Positions 11,590 to 23,231 of a DNA stretch of 64,000 nucleotides are shown here, piece after piece. The notes beneath the pieces were generated by a model that ran no database searches, was not told the origin of the DNA, and saw nothing but the letters and a program-made list of their open reading frames with translations. Source of the stretch: Paramecium sonneborni (taxonomy: Eukaryota; Ciliophora; Oligohymenophorea; Peniculida; Parameciidae). The DNA is taken from assembly GCA_905182985.1 (NCBI GenBank), contig CAJJDN010000144.1, forward strand, positions 11,389-75,388. Direction: 5' to 3'. The translations under genes were made by a program, and so were the position numbers. Position 1 is the first letter of the stretch. Every line of letters begins with the position of its first letter.

Positions 11590-14500
11590 ATGAGTTTATA
11601 GGAATAGCTTCTTAATGTGATTCATGGTGTGTTTTCACCAGATAATGCCACTAGATAGAAGGCAGAGGAATTACTAGCCTAATATAGAGATTCTTAACCA
11701 AGTGAATTTGTCACAGCAATGCTCCATCTATGCAGACACGAGGAATTAAAAATTAGATAGTTTGCACCAGTGTATTTAAGAAATTCATTGAGTAACTATT
11801 CTCCAAAGAGTCATAAAAATGTATGGAGTCTTCTTACTGCAGAAACCTAAGAAATTGTAAAAGTGTCATTGTTTCAATTATTGGAACTTGAAACCAGTTC
11901 AAATGTGAGAAGTTAATTATGTGATACTATTGGTGAACTCGGAGGATCACTCTTTGAAGATGAAACAAAAAATTTATGGCCTAATCTCTTATAAACTTTA
12001 TGGTAATTGTTTTTGTCTCCAAAAAATGACTTAATTGAATGTGGATTCAAGATCTTATCCAATCTTTTTACATATGCTATAGATCTTTTTAATAAGCATT
12101 AAGCTGATCTACACACATTATTCATTTAAGGACTTGCTAGTCCTGATTAAAAGATTAAAACAGCTACTATCTAAGCTATTGGTAATTATGTTACAACATC
12201 AGAACCTAAATAATATAGAGTATTTTAAGATCTTATTCCAAATCTTATGTAATCTGCTTTAACTGTTACAATCCAAGATTAAACTTTAGGTGAAGATATT
12301 ATGGAAACATTCTCTGATATTGTAGATGCTGAACCAAAGTTCTTTAGAAAATAAATCAATGTATTTTTCAATGGAATTGCAGCTATTTTTAGAGAATCTT
12401 AAATAGAATAAGGATTGAAGAGAATTGGAACTGAAACACTAATAAGTTTGGCTGAAAAATTCCCAAGAGTTTTTAAATAAGATAAATAATATTTGAGTTA
12501 ATTAGTAGAAATGATCTTCTTCCATATGATCTAAATTAGTGAGACAGTTTCTGAAGAATGGAAGAAACCTGCTGAAGGATTCAATGATGATATATAATAA
12601 GATGAAGATTGTGAAACTACAAGATTTGGTATGTCTTCAATTGATAGACTAATCGAATCTATTGGTGATAAAGAAATGTTACCAGTATTGAGTCCAATTG
12701 TTAATTAATTGTTATAACATTAAGATTGGAGATATAAATATGCTGCCATTTTGGCATTATCATAAGTAGGTGAATATATAGAAGAAGTAGCAGAAGTAAA
12801 ACCAATAATTGAATTGGTATCTCCAATGTTGAATGATTAAAATCCAATGATTAGATATGCTGTTTGTCATGCTATAGGTTAAATTGCTGATGATATGAAA
12901 CCTAAATTTTAAGAAAGTTATTTACATTTAATAGTTCCATAATTTTTAACAAGATTGTAAATTGAAGAAGTTCCAAGAGTTTCATCTCACATTTTAGCAG
13001 CTTTAACTAATTTTGTAGAAGGAACAGAAAAAGGAATTGAAGCATATTTATAAAACTTGATATAATTGACAATCCAATATTTGAATAATGGTATTTCAAT
13101 AGTAAAAGAGAATGCTATGAGTGCTTTAGCTGCAACTGCTGAATCTAGTAAATAATTATTCCTTCCATATGTTAATGAAATAGTTCCATTATTATTCTAA
13201 GTATTCTAGAATCATTAGAATAAGGAATATAGATAGTTAAAAGGATAAACAATAGAAACAATTACATTAATTGCATCAGCTGTTCGTTAAGTTGCCTTCT
13301 AACCATTTTTAGCAGAAACAGTTAGAATATTAATATAAGTTTAAACAAGTTAATTAGAAGCCGTTGATCCTTAAAAATCATATGTTCTTTCAGGATGGTA
13401 AAGATTAGCATTAGTATGTCCATAACAAATAGCTGTATATTTACCAGAGATTATTCCTTCATTATTCTAATTAGTTTAATAAGTATTTAAAGTACATACA
13501 GGAACTGGAGATGAAGAATTCCATACTTATGATAATGAAGAAGCTGAAGTTGCTATTCATATGTTATCTGTCTTTATCGAAGAATTGAAAGAATCTTTCT
13601 TCCCTTACTTTGATTCATGTACTTAATTGATTGTTCCACTTTGTAATTTCAATACAGATGAAAATATAAGAAGTGCTGCATGCAAATGTTTAGTTAGTTT
13701 AATCGAAAATGTTAAAGCTACTAATAATGTTTAATAATTAGTTTAAGGAGCTAAATATTTCTTAGGAATTATCTTAGAAGCAGCTCAAAAAGAATTTGAT
13801 CCTATGGTCATAATTGAATAAGTCGATTGTATCAAAGAAATCATAGATATTGTTGGATAACCATTTATGACAACTGAAGAAGTCACTTAACTCTCAGATA
13901 AAGTATTTAAATTGTTATTGGAATCAGATAAAAGAAAAGCTGAAAATGAAAAAATGTCCAAAGAAGAAGATGTTGATGAAGATGAAAAAACAGTTATTAA
14001 AGAAGAAACAGAAACTGAAGAAGAATTACATGTCAAAATCGCAGAATGCATTGGATCAATTTTCAAAACTCATAAAGATTAAGTCTAACCCTTATATGAG
14101 GTTATTTGCAATCAAATTTTACCTAAAGTATTGGATCCAACCTAATCTCCTAAAATGCATTAATTTGGTATCTTCCTTATTGATGATATGGTTGAATATT
14201 TGGGATATCCATATGTTTAAGCTAAACTCAATGATTTTGCTTAAGCCTTAACAATCTACGCTGTTGATAAAGTTTGTTTTGTAAGATAAGCTGCTGTCTA
14301 TGGTATTGGAATTATGGCTCTTAATACACCAGAGGTATATTATTTATTTTAACTTTTATAGTAATTATACATTAATGTTGCTCCTATGTTATCTAAAGCT
14401 CTTGTAGATTCTTTGAAAGTAGAAAAGAATTAAGATGACACTGAAAAATAACACGGACATGCAAGAGATAATTCAATTGCAGCTTTAGGAAAAATTATCA

Positions 14501-14877
14501 AATGTCAAGGCAATTCTTTAGGAGGTGATCTTATCTAAGGAATTCAAACATGGTTACATTTATTACCTCTCAAATATGATAAACCAGAAGCTCGTATTTA
14601 ACATGAACAATTAGCAGATTTTGTAATTGCTGATTGTAATCAATTGATAAATGGAAAACCAGAGAATGCTTTATAAGTATTATATTTCAATAAATATATT
14701 TAGATTCTCAAAGTTTTTGCTAATTCTTATAAGACTAAGAGATCTAGTGAAGCTATAGATTTAAAAATAGCAAGTGCATTAAAAGTATTTGAATAATCAC
14801 AAGGATAAAATGTTTAAGCTATATTTGGAATGTTAAGTTAAGAAGAGTAGAAGAAACTCTTGGAAGTATCAAAATGA
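11590..14877 (+). CDS. Importin-5-like karyopherin beta
   Basis: Two exons (intron 14335-14361, 27 nt) encode 1086 residues, close to human importin-5/RanBP5 (about 1097). The start MSLQEQLLNVIHGVFSPDN and the next lines (TRQKAEELLAQYRDS, KIRQFAPVYLRNSL) are the first importin-beta HEAT helices. HEAT repeats continue to the end, with motifs such as DNARSAACKCL-like helices and an acidic stretch near residue 790 (EEDVDEDEKTV), where importin-5 has its acidic loop. These receptors carry ribosomal proteins, histones and other cargo into the nucleus under RanGTP control. Family is firm; importin-5 rather than importin-4 is an inference from length and repeat order. Confidence 0.88.
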
Positions 14878-14967
14878 TCAGTATTGTGTATTCTAACTCA
14901 TAAATTAAAAAATTTATCAAAAAGTTCTAAATCATGGATAATCCTATTCTCTTCATGAATGCGAATA

Positions 14968-17900
14968 TCATCTGCTGTTAATTACAAGTCTTCCATTTGT
15001 TCTTCTAATTTGCGATGATTCTATTATTTAGATTAACATATAAACCTTCATTAATTCAATCTCTTTAATTAATATTTATCTTCTCTTAATATCAACTCCA
15101 TCATTAACATTTCTATTTGCTAATACACTTTCCAATTGCATTTTTATTTTTGGATTGCAAATATGACAATATGGTTATTATAGACAACTCTAATGTGTTG
15201 AATGTGAACACTTTCTTATTAGAACATGTTATTATCCATCTGTTGTTATGATTTCATTACAATTACTACACACATTCTAATATTCAGGACTACCTCCCTA
15301 CAAAATTAATATTCTATACATTTTAATGCCATATATGCCATTTTAATTCTAAATATGTTTTTAATTCAACATAATAGCTTTTATACCAAATCCTATACTG
15401 TATTCTTTAATCATTAATCAAATTCTTAAAACTCCATTTTATCCATATCATTCTGAAAATTTCTATTTATTCTTCCATCAGAGTAATCAATTCTTCAATA
15501 CTCAAATAATTATAAAATTCACACAATCTAGTATTTATTACTTATAAGATCGGTATCATATATTAATAATTGTTTTTATTGATTTATTCTGATAATATCC
15601 AAATCTGAGAATGTGTTTCTTTATTAAATAATCCACGACCTAATTCTAAAAATAAATTCTTATCATTATGAGATAAATTGTCTTTACATGTCTAAAATAA
15701 CAAATCGAATTTTAAATTTAATATCTCACTTGAAAATTATTATTATTAAGTAAAACATTCCTATAAATAATCAAGCAAATTTTAAATAAAAAATTACATA
15801 GCAGTTTCAAATTTTCCAACTCTTGCATAAATATATCCTAAACCTTCCTTATGTTTGGTTTCTATAAAAATTGTTTCCAAATCATCCAAAGAAAAATGAT
15901 GAATTTTATCTAAAACATAATTTGGTGAGTGAATACAACTAGCTCTAATTAATAAAGCTCTTAATTCTTTATTTTATGGACCTAATGATTAAAATAATTC
16001 CATATATCCATTAGTAATCTATTCTCTATTCATTAATTTATATTATTCCTGAGAAGTTAAAGTAGGTATTATCTATTTTAAAATCTGTAAAGTTTTATGA
16101 TTTTCTAAAAGAGTATCAAAGTATAATTCTATAACTTTTAAAGTTTGTTCTCTTTTTTAATTCAATTGCCTTTGGATCAAAAGTGAAAAAAAAGATTTAT
16201 TTACTTTTAATAAACATAGATCAATCTACCTATAGATATCTGGAGCAAATAGAGACCTTATATAATTATCATTTGCTTATTCAAATAGTTCATTTTTCAA
16301 TAATGGTTTCAACTCTATTTGTTCTAATATATTTAATATCAATTAGAAATTCTTATGATCTAATACTAAATGTTTTAATGATTTTATGTATATTTCTTCA
16401 TCAAGAACTAAACCTTTTATTGAACCAATGAATTTACTAAATTCAATACCTAAACCCTCATGAGTAACTATTGATTATGATAAGCTTTTATAAATTTTAT
16501 GTACAAAAGCCACTAAAATAGGTTTTTGATAATTAAAATATTTTTATAATTAATCCGAATTAAATAATGAAGTATAGTTCATAGCTATTTTCAATATTTC
16601 GAAAAGCTCTTTTGGTAAATGAATTCCAAAATTTCTCAAAATATCTTCAATTAATAACCACATAATCACTTATCCAAAAGCATGTTAAAATCTATCTGAA
16701 GGAATCTTTTCATTTGGAAATATTATCTATTGAAAAGTCAACTTAATGAACCATAATGATTTTAATAGCATATTTTAATTCTAAGTTTTCAAAAAGTTAG
16801 AATACATCTTTTATAATGGTGTAATATAATCATGATCAATACGAGGACAAACAACCATTAATGGAGTATATAAATCGTTTTCTTAACATATTTAAAAAAT
16901 TGTAGTCATATCTAAGAATTTAGGATCTAACGACAAAATTAATTATTCTACAATATCTGATTTATTTAGAACTTTGTAATGTGTAGATATTTAAAGAAGT
17001 AGATCAGTAGGAATTTATTTAATTTATTTATTTAAAATAAATTATTCTAAAGAAGCTAACAATTAAGTATATCGATGAAACTTAATTAACAAAGTCTTCA
17101 TTCCAGTAAAGAGATATTGTTGTTAATTGCAATGAATACAATATTAAATAGCTGAATATATTGTTTATGTCCATTATTCATATTTAATTTATTCTGATAT
17201 TTTTTAGGATTCAATACTTTAACCAACAAGATAGATGAATGAATTGCATATATCTTTAGAAATATCTGAAAATACAACTCTTTAATCATAACTAGTTTAA
17301 GGGATTGCAAAACAATGAATTTAATTCCAATATAACTTGATTCCAAATGATAAAATATCATACCAATTTTACTTAGTTTCTGCTTTTTCAATCATAACTT
17401 TCAAATAATCTGACCAAATGAGCAATTTAAGTCTTTTGATTAATGGAAGAGTCAATAGATAAATGAATCTAGTATTAGCATGAATACAATTCATATATAT
17501 TGATACCATTTATTAACCATTATTTACTTATAATGGGAAATTAATTACATCCCCTAAAGGAGTAATTGATTGAATGGGTTTTTCAGTTTTATTTTATAAA
17601 TAGTTATTTTATTTTCTCAAAATATTTCTAGATTCTTCAGTAATTATATCTTTATTGAAATATTACACATTTAAAGTGACAATTTAAAACTCTCTTGTAA
17701 TAACCAACAACATATCTCTAGATACCCAATTACAAGATATAATTGTATTTAAAATAAAAGAATATTTTTAAATTAACTGTTATTTTTCAACAATATAAAT
17801 TTCTATATGTGTTCCCCATGACACTGCTAATGCTATTTCAATCATTTCTGTATATTCTTCAGTATTAGTAAACTATCCCCAAGTTGTACAAGGATAAGTA

Positions 17901-18921
17901 TAGCCATCTATTTGTCTTTTGATTCTCTTTATAATTTGTGATTATTAATCAGCTTTCATTACAATTACTTACTCTAAACAAGAGAATGCAATATACTCTT
18001 ATTTGCATATAGAAATTTAATAGAATGGATTAATCTGTCTAAATGAATTTTATTAATGGTTACCTTGGCAATAGTTTATCAATCTCAATTTAATATGACC
18101 ATAACATTTTAGTTATTTTACACATGGAAGTCTATCCTAAGTAGTCTGAAATAATAAACTAAGTTTCATTAAAAAACTTCAATGATAAAAGTGGTTCTTA
18201 GTGTTTAATGTGTTTTAATTAAGCTTTTGTATTTGGATCCCATAAGATTATTGCACAATCTTCATAACTAGCCACTAAAAATACTTATGTATTATCAATT
18301 GCACTCACTCTAGAATTATATTTCAAAACTTCATTTAATAATTTATTAAAATACCAATAAAATCATTATTAGCTGCTGAATATACTAATATTTCACCAAT
18401 TGATGTTCCTATTGATAGAATATTGAATTAAAAAATAATTAGACAAGGTTGACCTGATACTTTTTTTAATTAATTAGAAATCTATTATAAATCGTGTATT
18501 TCTATATTTTCTATTTCAATATTATTGTTTATTAATTCTACATTTAATAATGTTGTTTCTTTAATTATTCTTTCTTATTTATCTATTTAATCAATCAATG
18601 ATTATGATTCTATTTCCTCTTCATTTGATGATGATATTTCAATTTTAAACTCTTCTGTTTATTATTCAAAATCATGTTCAATATATTTTTTTATTAGATC
18701 TTCATATTCCTATTCTCCATATTTTATATGCACTTTTAATTTCTATTTTTTTTCACTCAAAATTTAATTTGCCTAAATAATTTTTGAAATATTCTTACTT
18801 TTTCGATATCGAATTCTTTAATTGAATCATCACTTTCATTTAGAATATCATCAATTTCTAAATTTGATGCATCATTAATATCATTTTCATCCTCTGCTAA
18901 TAAATCATCTAAATTATACAT
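14968..18921 (-). CDS. VPS8: VPS8-like CORVET subunit (WD40 plus C-terminal RING)
   Basis: Introns 18773-18798, 18329-18354, 18039-18063 and 15298-15319 (26, 26, 25, 22 nt) give 1284 residues, a whole number of codons. The acidic N-terminus (MYNLDDLLAEDENDIND) is followed by a WD40-type region with VSGQPCLIIFQF, ISIGTSIGEILVYSA and CAIILWDPNTK. A long helical region follows, then a C-terminal RING-like zinc site (CSNCNEII ... CSHSTHQSC ... YCHIC). This order and length fit VPS8, the subunit that binds Rab5 and tethers early endosomes. VPS41 shares the plan but is usually shorter (about 850). In Paramecium, VPS8 also matters for trichocyst biogenesis in related ciliates. Further introns with length divisible by three cannot be excluded. 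Confidence 0.75.
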
Positions 18922-18946
18922 AAAAATAATATATATAAATAAAAAA

Positions 18947-19923
18947 TCAAAGTTTCTGAAATATTTATTACCAAAGGATTCGAGAAGCAGGTCTACACTT
19001 ATCTCCAAGATTTATAGTATTAGCACGAGATCTAGTAATCTCTTCTGGTTTTGATATTTTTTCAGTACTATTTATACTTTTTATAGTAGATAACATTTTA
19101 GCTTTTGTAGGTGCAGATATGGATCTTGTTCTATTTTCTAACTTTTCATCCGGTGCAGCAATACGCTTCATTTTTTTAACTGAAAATAATGGAGCTTCTG
19201 GTGTCAAATTAATGAATTCAAAATTTTGTTTCTTTTATATTCTCTTGTTTTATTAAACAATAAAGTCTTCTCTACTTATTTTCGTTTAGGGAGATAATTC
19301 TCTCTCTGGAGAAACTTCCTATAATTCTAATCTTCTTCTCTTTAATTAACTTATCTTCTTCAATATTAATTAATCTTTTAAATGCTGCGTTTCAACACTC
19401 TAATGTAAGTAATCTTGTTTTTTTAAATCTATATATATTGCTTCAGGTATTAAAAGTATTTTACTATAATGAACATTACTTTTAGCTGTTGTTTAATATG
19501 GTCTTTCTAGTAATGCTTCAATTTCCTAAAATTTTATCATAAATATACTCCAACTAAAGATCCAGTTGACATTATTAACAGAGTTCTACTTTTTGCCATA
19601 CATGTAGAAGCAAACATTGCATTTTCAGTTTTCCTTCTTTCAATTTATGTTTCTTCCAATCTTACCTCTCCTTCAATTATATAATATACATGAGTAGGTT
19701 TCTGATTCTAACTAAATAACATTTAATTCAAATGATAAGATGTGAAAATTACTTTATCTAAGTGGAGTTTTATCCATTTTCTATTAAATTAGTCAAATAT
19801 TAATCACATAGGTGTGTCTGGAAACAATTAACACAGAATTTGTTATTTCTAACGATGCTCATAAGATTCTATTTTTGTCTTTAATAATTGTAAGGCTCCT
19901 TAGTGATTCCTTTGCAGTCTCAT
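18947..19923 (-). CDS. Cyclic-nucleotide-binding-domain protein
   Basis: Introns 19781-19807 (27 nt) and 19526-19548 (23 nt) give 308 residues. Residues about 30-120 form the beta-roll of a cNMP-binding domain: VIFTSYHLNQMLFSQNQKPT, then VYYIIEGEVRLEET, then MAKSRTLLIMSTGSLVG. The G-E after the second strand is the usual turn. I do not see a clean phosphate-binding FGE...RAA cassette, so ligand binding is doubtful. The C-terminal half is basic and Ser/Thr-rich (NRTRSISAPTKAK), resembling a phosphorylated tail. The 27-nt intron is a multiple of three and carries an in-frame TGA. The gene ends 25 bp upstream of VPS8 on the same strand. Confidence 0.7.
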
Positions 19924-20359
19924 TATAAAATTAAATTAATTTCTTATATAACTAATTTATCTATAAATTTATGACTTTAGAACACCAACATATATTTTAT
20001 CAGATTATATTTATATATATGTATATTTTCTATTCAAAATAAATTCAAATTTTAACGTTCGATTTCATTTTCATTTCTATTTCGAGTATTGTATGAAAAA
20101 TCTGTAATCCTACTAAATTTAGAAATGTAAATAGAGTCTCATAACTGTAAAAAATTGTTGTGTTTTTATTTAAAGTAATGTAATTCGCTATTTAAAAATA
20201 TCAATAACTGTATTAACTGTATTAATATCTCAACAAATTAAGTCCCATTTTTTGATTATCTAGGTATAATATAATTATTAGAATGTATCTTTTAAAATTG
20301 TAAATATATAATATGTTTGAATGAAAATGTTTAAAATTTTACTATATTGCTATATTAAA
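19924..20359. other. A/T-rich intergenic stretch
   Basis: No supported gene. It holds the upstream region of the cNMP-binding gene and the 3' flank of the reverse relic that ends at 20360. Confidence 0.5.
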
Positions 20360-21090
20360 TCATATTTTCCAATATAGAACATTATAAATCTATTTGTTTT
20401 GTTGAAATAATTCAATATCTTCTGACATTATACAGCAATAGTTCATTATTATTATTAGATTTGAATAAATAATAAGTTCTAAAAAGTCATTCAACCTTTC
20501 ACTATAACTTTCATAAGAAAATTGTCGAAATTTAGAGATAGACATAGATTAAAGTTAATTTAAAGAATAATCTGATTTAAATATATAATTATAATATTAA
20601 TTCTATTAATAGTTGTTATAAGTATCATCCAGTTTTATTTTCAACATTGCTTCATTAATTATTTTTGAAAGAAAACCTTTTATTATCATCGTATTATATT
20701 ATTTATAATTATCCCCACTTTTTAAAAAAGAAGAGGTCAACTTTCCAAGTATAAGTAACGAATTTGTATAAACCTTTTATGAGTTTATTTTATATTCTAT
20801 ATTTGTATCTTGAATTCCTTTTTTGTTAAAATAGATGCATTTGATATTAAAAACCTTGATGATTTTTTGAGCGTTCACAAAATGTTTAATTTTTAATATT
20901 TAATCTATTAAATAAATATAGGGCAAATATTATCAGTTTATGCTACATTTTGTATGAGTATATCATTATAATCTTCTTAATTAATTGAAGAATAGAGTAT
21001 TTCTGAATAATAATTATTGTTTGCATTTTTCAATCAAAACTGATATCCATTTTTTTCTGTTTAATTTATGAATTGGTACTGATGAATTGA
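20360..21090 (-). pseudogene. Degenerate or unresolved reverse gene
   Basis: On the minus strand two coding-like blocks lie in different frames. One (NNNYYSEILYSSINQEDYND, about 21045-20900) has an in-frame TGA just before it. The other is a 191-codon open stretch (about 20932-20360) with plausible composition (SISKFRQFSYESYSERLNDF) but no early ATG. The only GT..AG segment between them is 42 nt, longer than any intron here. I read this as a gene relic; a mis-resolved gene is possible. Chance alone would give such an open frame now and then, so confidence is low. Confidence 0.35.
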
Positions 21091-21179
21091 GAGAATGAAG
21101 ATATTTTTAATTTTTTAAGAAGATTATGTAATAGCAATTTAATAATAATTATTATATTATCAATCATATAATTTATAAA

Positions 21180-22221
21180 ATGGGAGGAAGTTCTAGTAAA
21201 GAAGATGAAAACTAAGCTAATCTAGATTAGTATTTATAAAGTGCAGAATATAAACAAAAACTAAATGCAGTTTATTCTGGATAAACAAATCAATAATAAG
21301 CACTACATGTTCCATAATAATTAGATGATGATGATGATTATATTAGTCATGATTATTAGGGGATCTAAACAAGAACGAAACCGAAAATTGCTACAATATA
21401 ATCAACTACACTAAGTGCTTAAAAAAATGATATCTATATTAATAAATCAACATTTAAATTTGTAAAAATAATATTAATCTTTAGATATAAATAGGAGAGT
21501 CAACACTTTAATTAACATTTTAATTTTCATGTCCAGATTAAACACAAATCAATGTTTGGTTTTTAGGTTAAGAAAAATAAAAAACGGGAGAGATTATTTC
21601 TCAATATGGAAATTCTTAAATATAAAACTAAATGTTGGGATTCTATGTTTAATAAGGATAAAATTAAGAGTTTTAAAATTAATGCAAAGTCCTTTTAGAT
21701 TAAAAATTAGTAAAAATAGAATAATTGAAACATTATTAAATGACATAAGATGAATATTCATTTCCTTTGATAGTGAAAATTGTAATATTATTTATATTAT
21801 TAAGTCTAAAATAAATATGGATCATTCATTTACATATTATTGTGCTTTGGAAAAGAGTTCAACTTAATATATTGGATAATGTATTATAAGTAAATTAAGA
21901 GTAAGAGTAATTTAAAATTATATAAGGTTAATGGACAAGAGTTCTTGACAAAGGATGTATATGGAATGAATGAAAGTGTTTTAGGAAAGAAAAATGATAG
22001 GTAAGATAGATATAATAATTTTAGTGAAAAAGAACCTTGCAGAATATGTTTAACAAATATTATTGATACTATGATTTAACCTTGTTAACATGTAATTCTG
22101 TGTTAAGAATGTTGTTAGAATTTAAGAATGACTGGTCAAAGATGTCCTATTTGCAGATAAGGTAGATATAATTTATTTTGTAGAGATTAAGGAGTTTATA
22201 ATTATTGCAAGGGCAAATTGA
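21180..22221 (+). CDS. MGRN1-like RING E3 ubiquitin ligase
   Basis: Introns 21462-21484, 21782-21804, 21901-21926 and 22162-22183 (23, 23, 26, 22 nt) give 315 residues. MGGSSSKED is a candidate N-myristoylation site, as in MGRN1 and plant LOG2. After a Gln/Asp-rich linker comes the MGRN-type beta domain (LQLTFQFSCPDQTQINVWF, then HSFTYYCALEKS and VNGQEFLTKDVYGMNE). A C3HC4 RING follows near residue 263: CRICLTNIIDTMIQPCQHV, LCQECCQN, CPICRQ, then EIKEFIIIARAN and stop. In animals these ligases act on endosomal sorting and receptors. The match covers the whole family architecture, so I am fairly sure. The next gene starts 26 bp after its stop. Confidence 0.85.
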
Positions 22222-22247
22222 AATATTATAAATATTTTTATTATAAA

Positions 22248-23072
22248 ATGACTGAATTTAAGGAAGTATATTAATAATGTATTTAGGATAAATTCTTTAA
22301 TAAATCTGGAGATTCTGAAGATTCAGGTGATAAATTAAGAAAGAAAATTTAAAAATCTAAAAATTAAGGTGGAATATCATAGTCTTCAAAAATTCGAGAA
22401 ATGTTTAAAAAATAACAATTCAAAGAGATTGTGAATTGGGCTGAGAAAGATTCGAATAATACAACAATTCATGAATATGATGAGATTAAAGTGAATTCAC
22501 AAACTTTGAAATTAGGATAAAATGCATTAATAAAAAATGGAAATAACCCATCAGAAGATTATGTAGGTAAAATATAGAGAATAATAACAATAAATGAAAA
22601 TAAATCATCAAAATTAATTTGTCTTTGTGAAGTTAGATGGTGTATAAAATAGTTTATAATAGGTTTTATCGTAAAAGTGAAGTAATTAAATTTAGACCCT
22701 AGGCCAAAACTTGGATTTCAAATAGTGAAGTATTTAGTACAACTTGTACAGATTATATTTTGGCTTCAGCAATTATATCTCCTTGCATAATTTATTCATT
22801 AGAAGAATATGAAAGTGCATAGATTTTAGATAAATGCACATTTTTTACTAGATTAGGATGGATACCAAGTAAAAATCGATTTGAAGGTTTTATGAAATTA
22901 TAAAATCATTGTACATGTAAATAACCACTAAATCCTGATTTACCTTCTATTTAGGTATGCATTCACTAATTTTTAGTGTGATAAATGTTAGAAATGGTAC
23001 CATATGAACTGTGTTGGAGTAACTAGAGCAGATTATGATTAAAAAGATTATATTTGTGGATGTTGTAGATGA
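22248..23072 (+). CDS. BAH-PHD chromatin reader
   Basis: Introns 22640-22662 (23 nt) and 22955-22976 (22 nt) give 259 residues. A basic N-terminus precedes a BAH domain (about 90-210) with LKLGQNALIKNG, DYVGKIQRII and LICLCEVRWFYRKSEV, the last being the hallmark VRW-[FY]-YR segment. A C-terminal PHD finger follows: HCTCKQP ... CDKCQKWYHMNCVGV ... YICGCC, with all Cys4-His-Cys3 ligands present. BAH-PHD proteins bind modified histone tails; in ciliates and plants small ones act in gene silencing. The Trp of CQKWYH is the usual methyl-lysine pocket residue. It sits between the RING ligase and the kinase, with 159 bp to the kinase ATG. Confidence 0.88.
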
Positions 23073-23231
23073 AATATAATTAAAATGCTTAAAATTTATA
23101 AATATTATTATCATATTATTATTTTGAAAAAAGTAACTATAAAGATTCTAATTAATCTACTTAAGAAATATATTTTGTTTAAATACTAAATTAGAATATT
23201 TTTTAATTAATAAATTTATATTTAATAGAAA

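Noticed and set aside
17098..17391. 97-codon minus-strand open frame
   Set aside because: It lies inside the VPS8 model; it is a standard-code fragment and not an independent gene.
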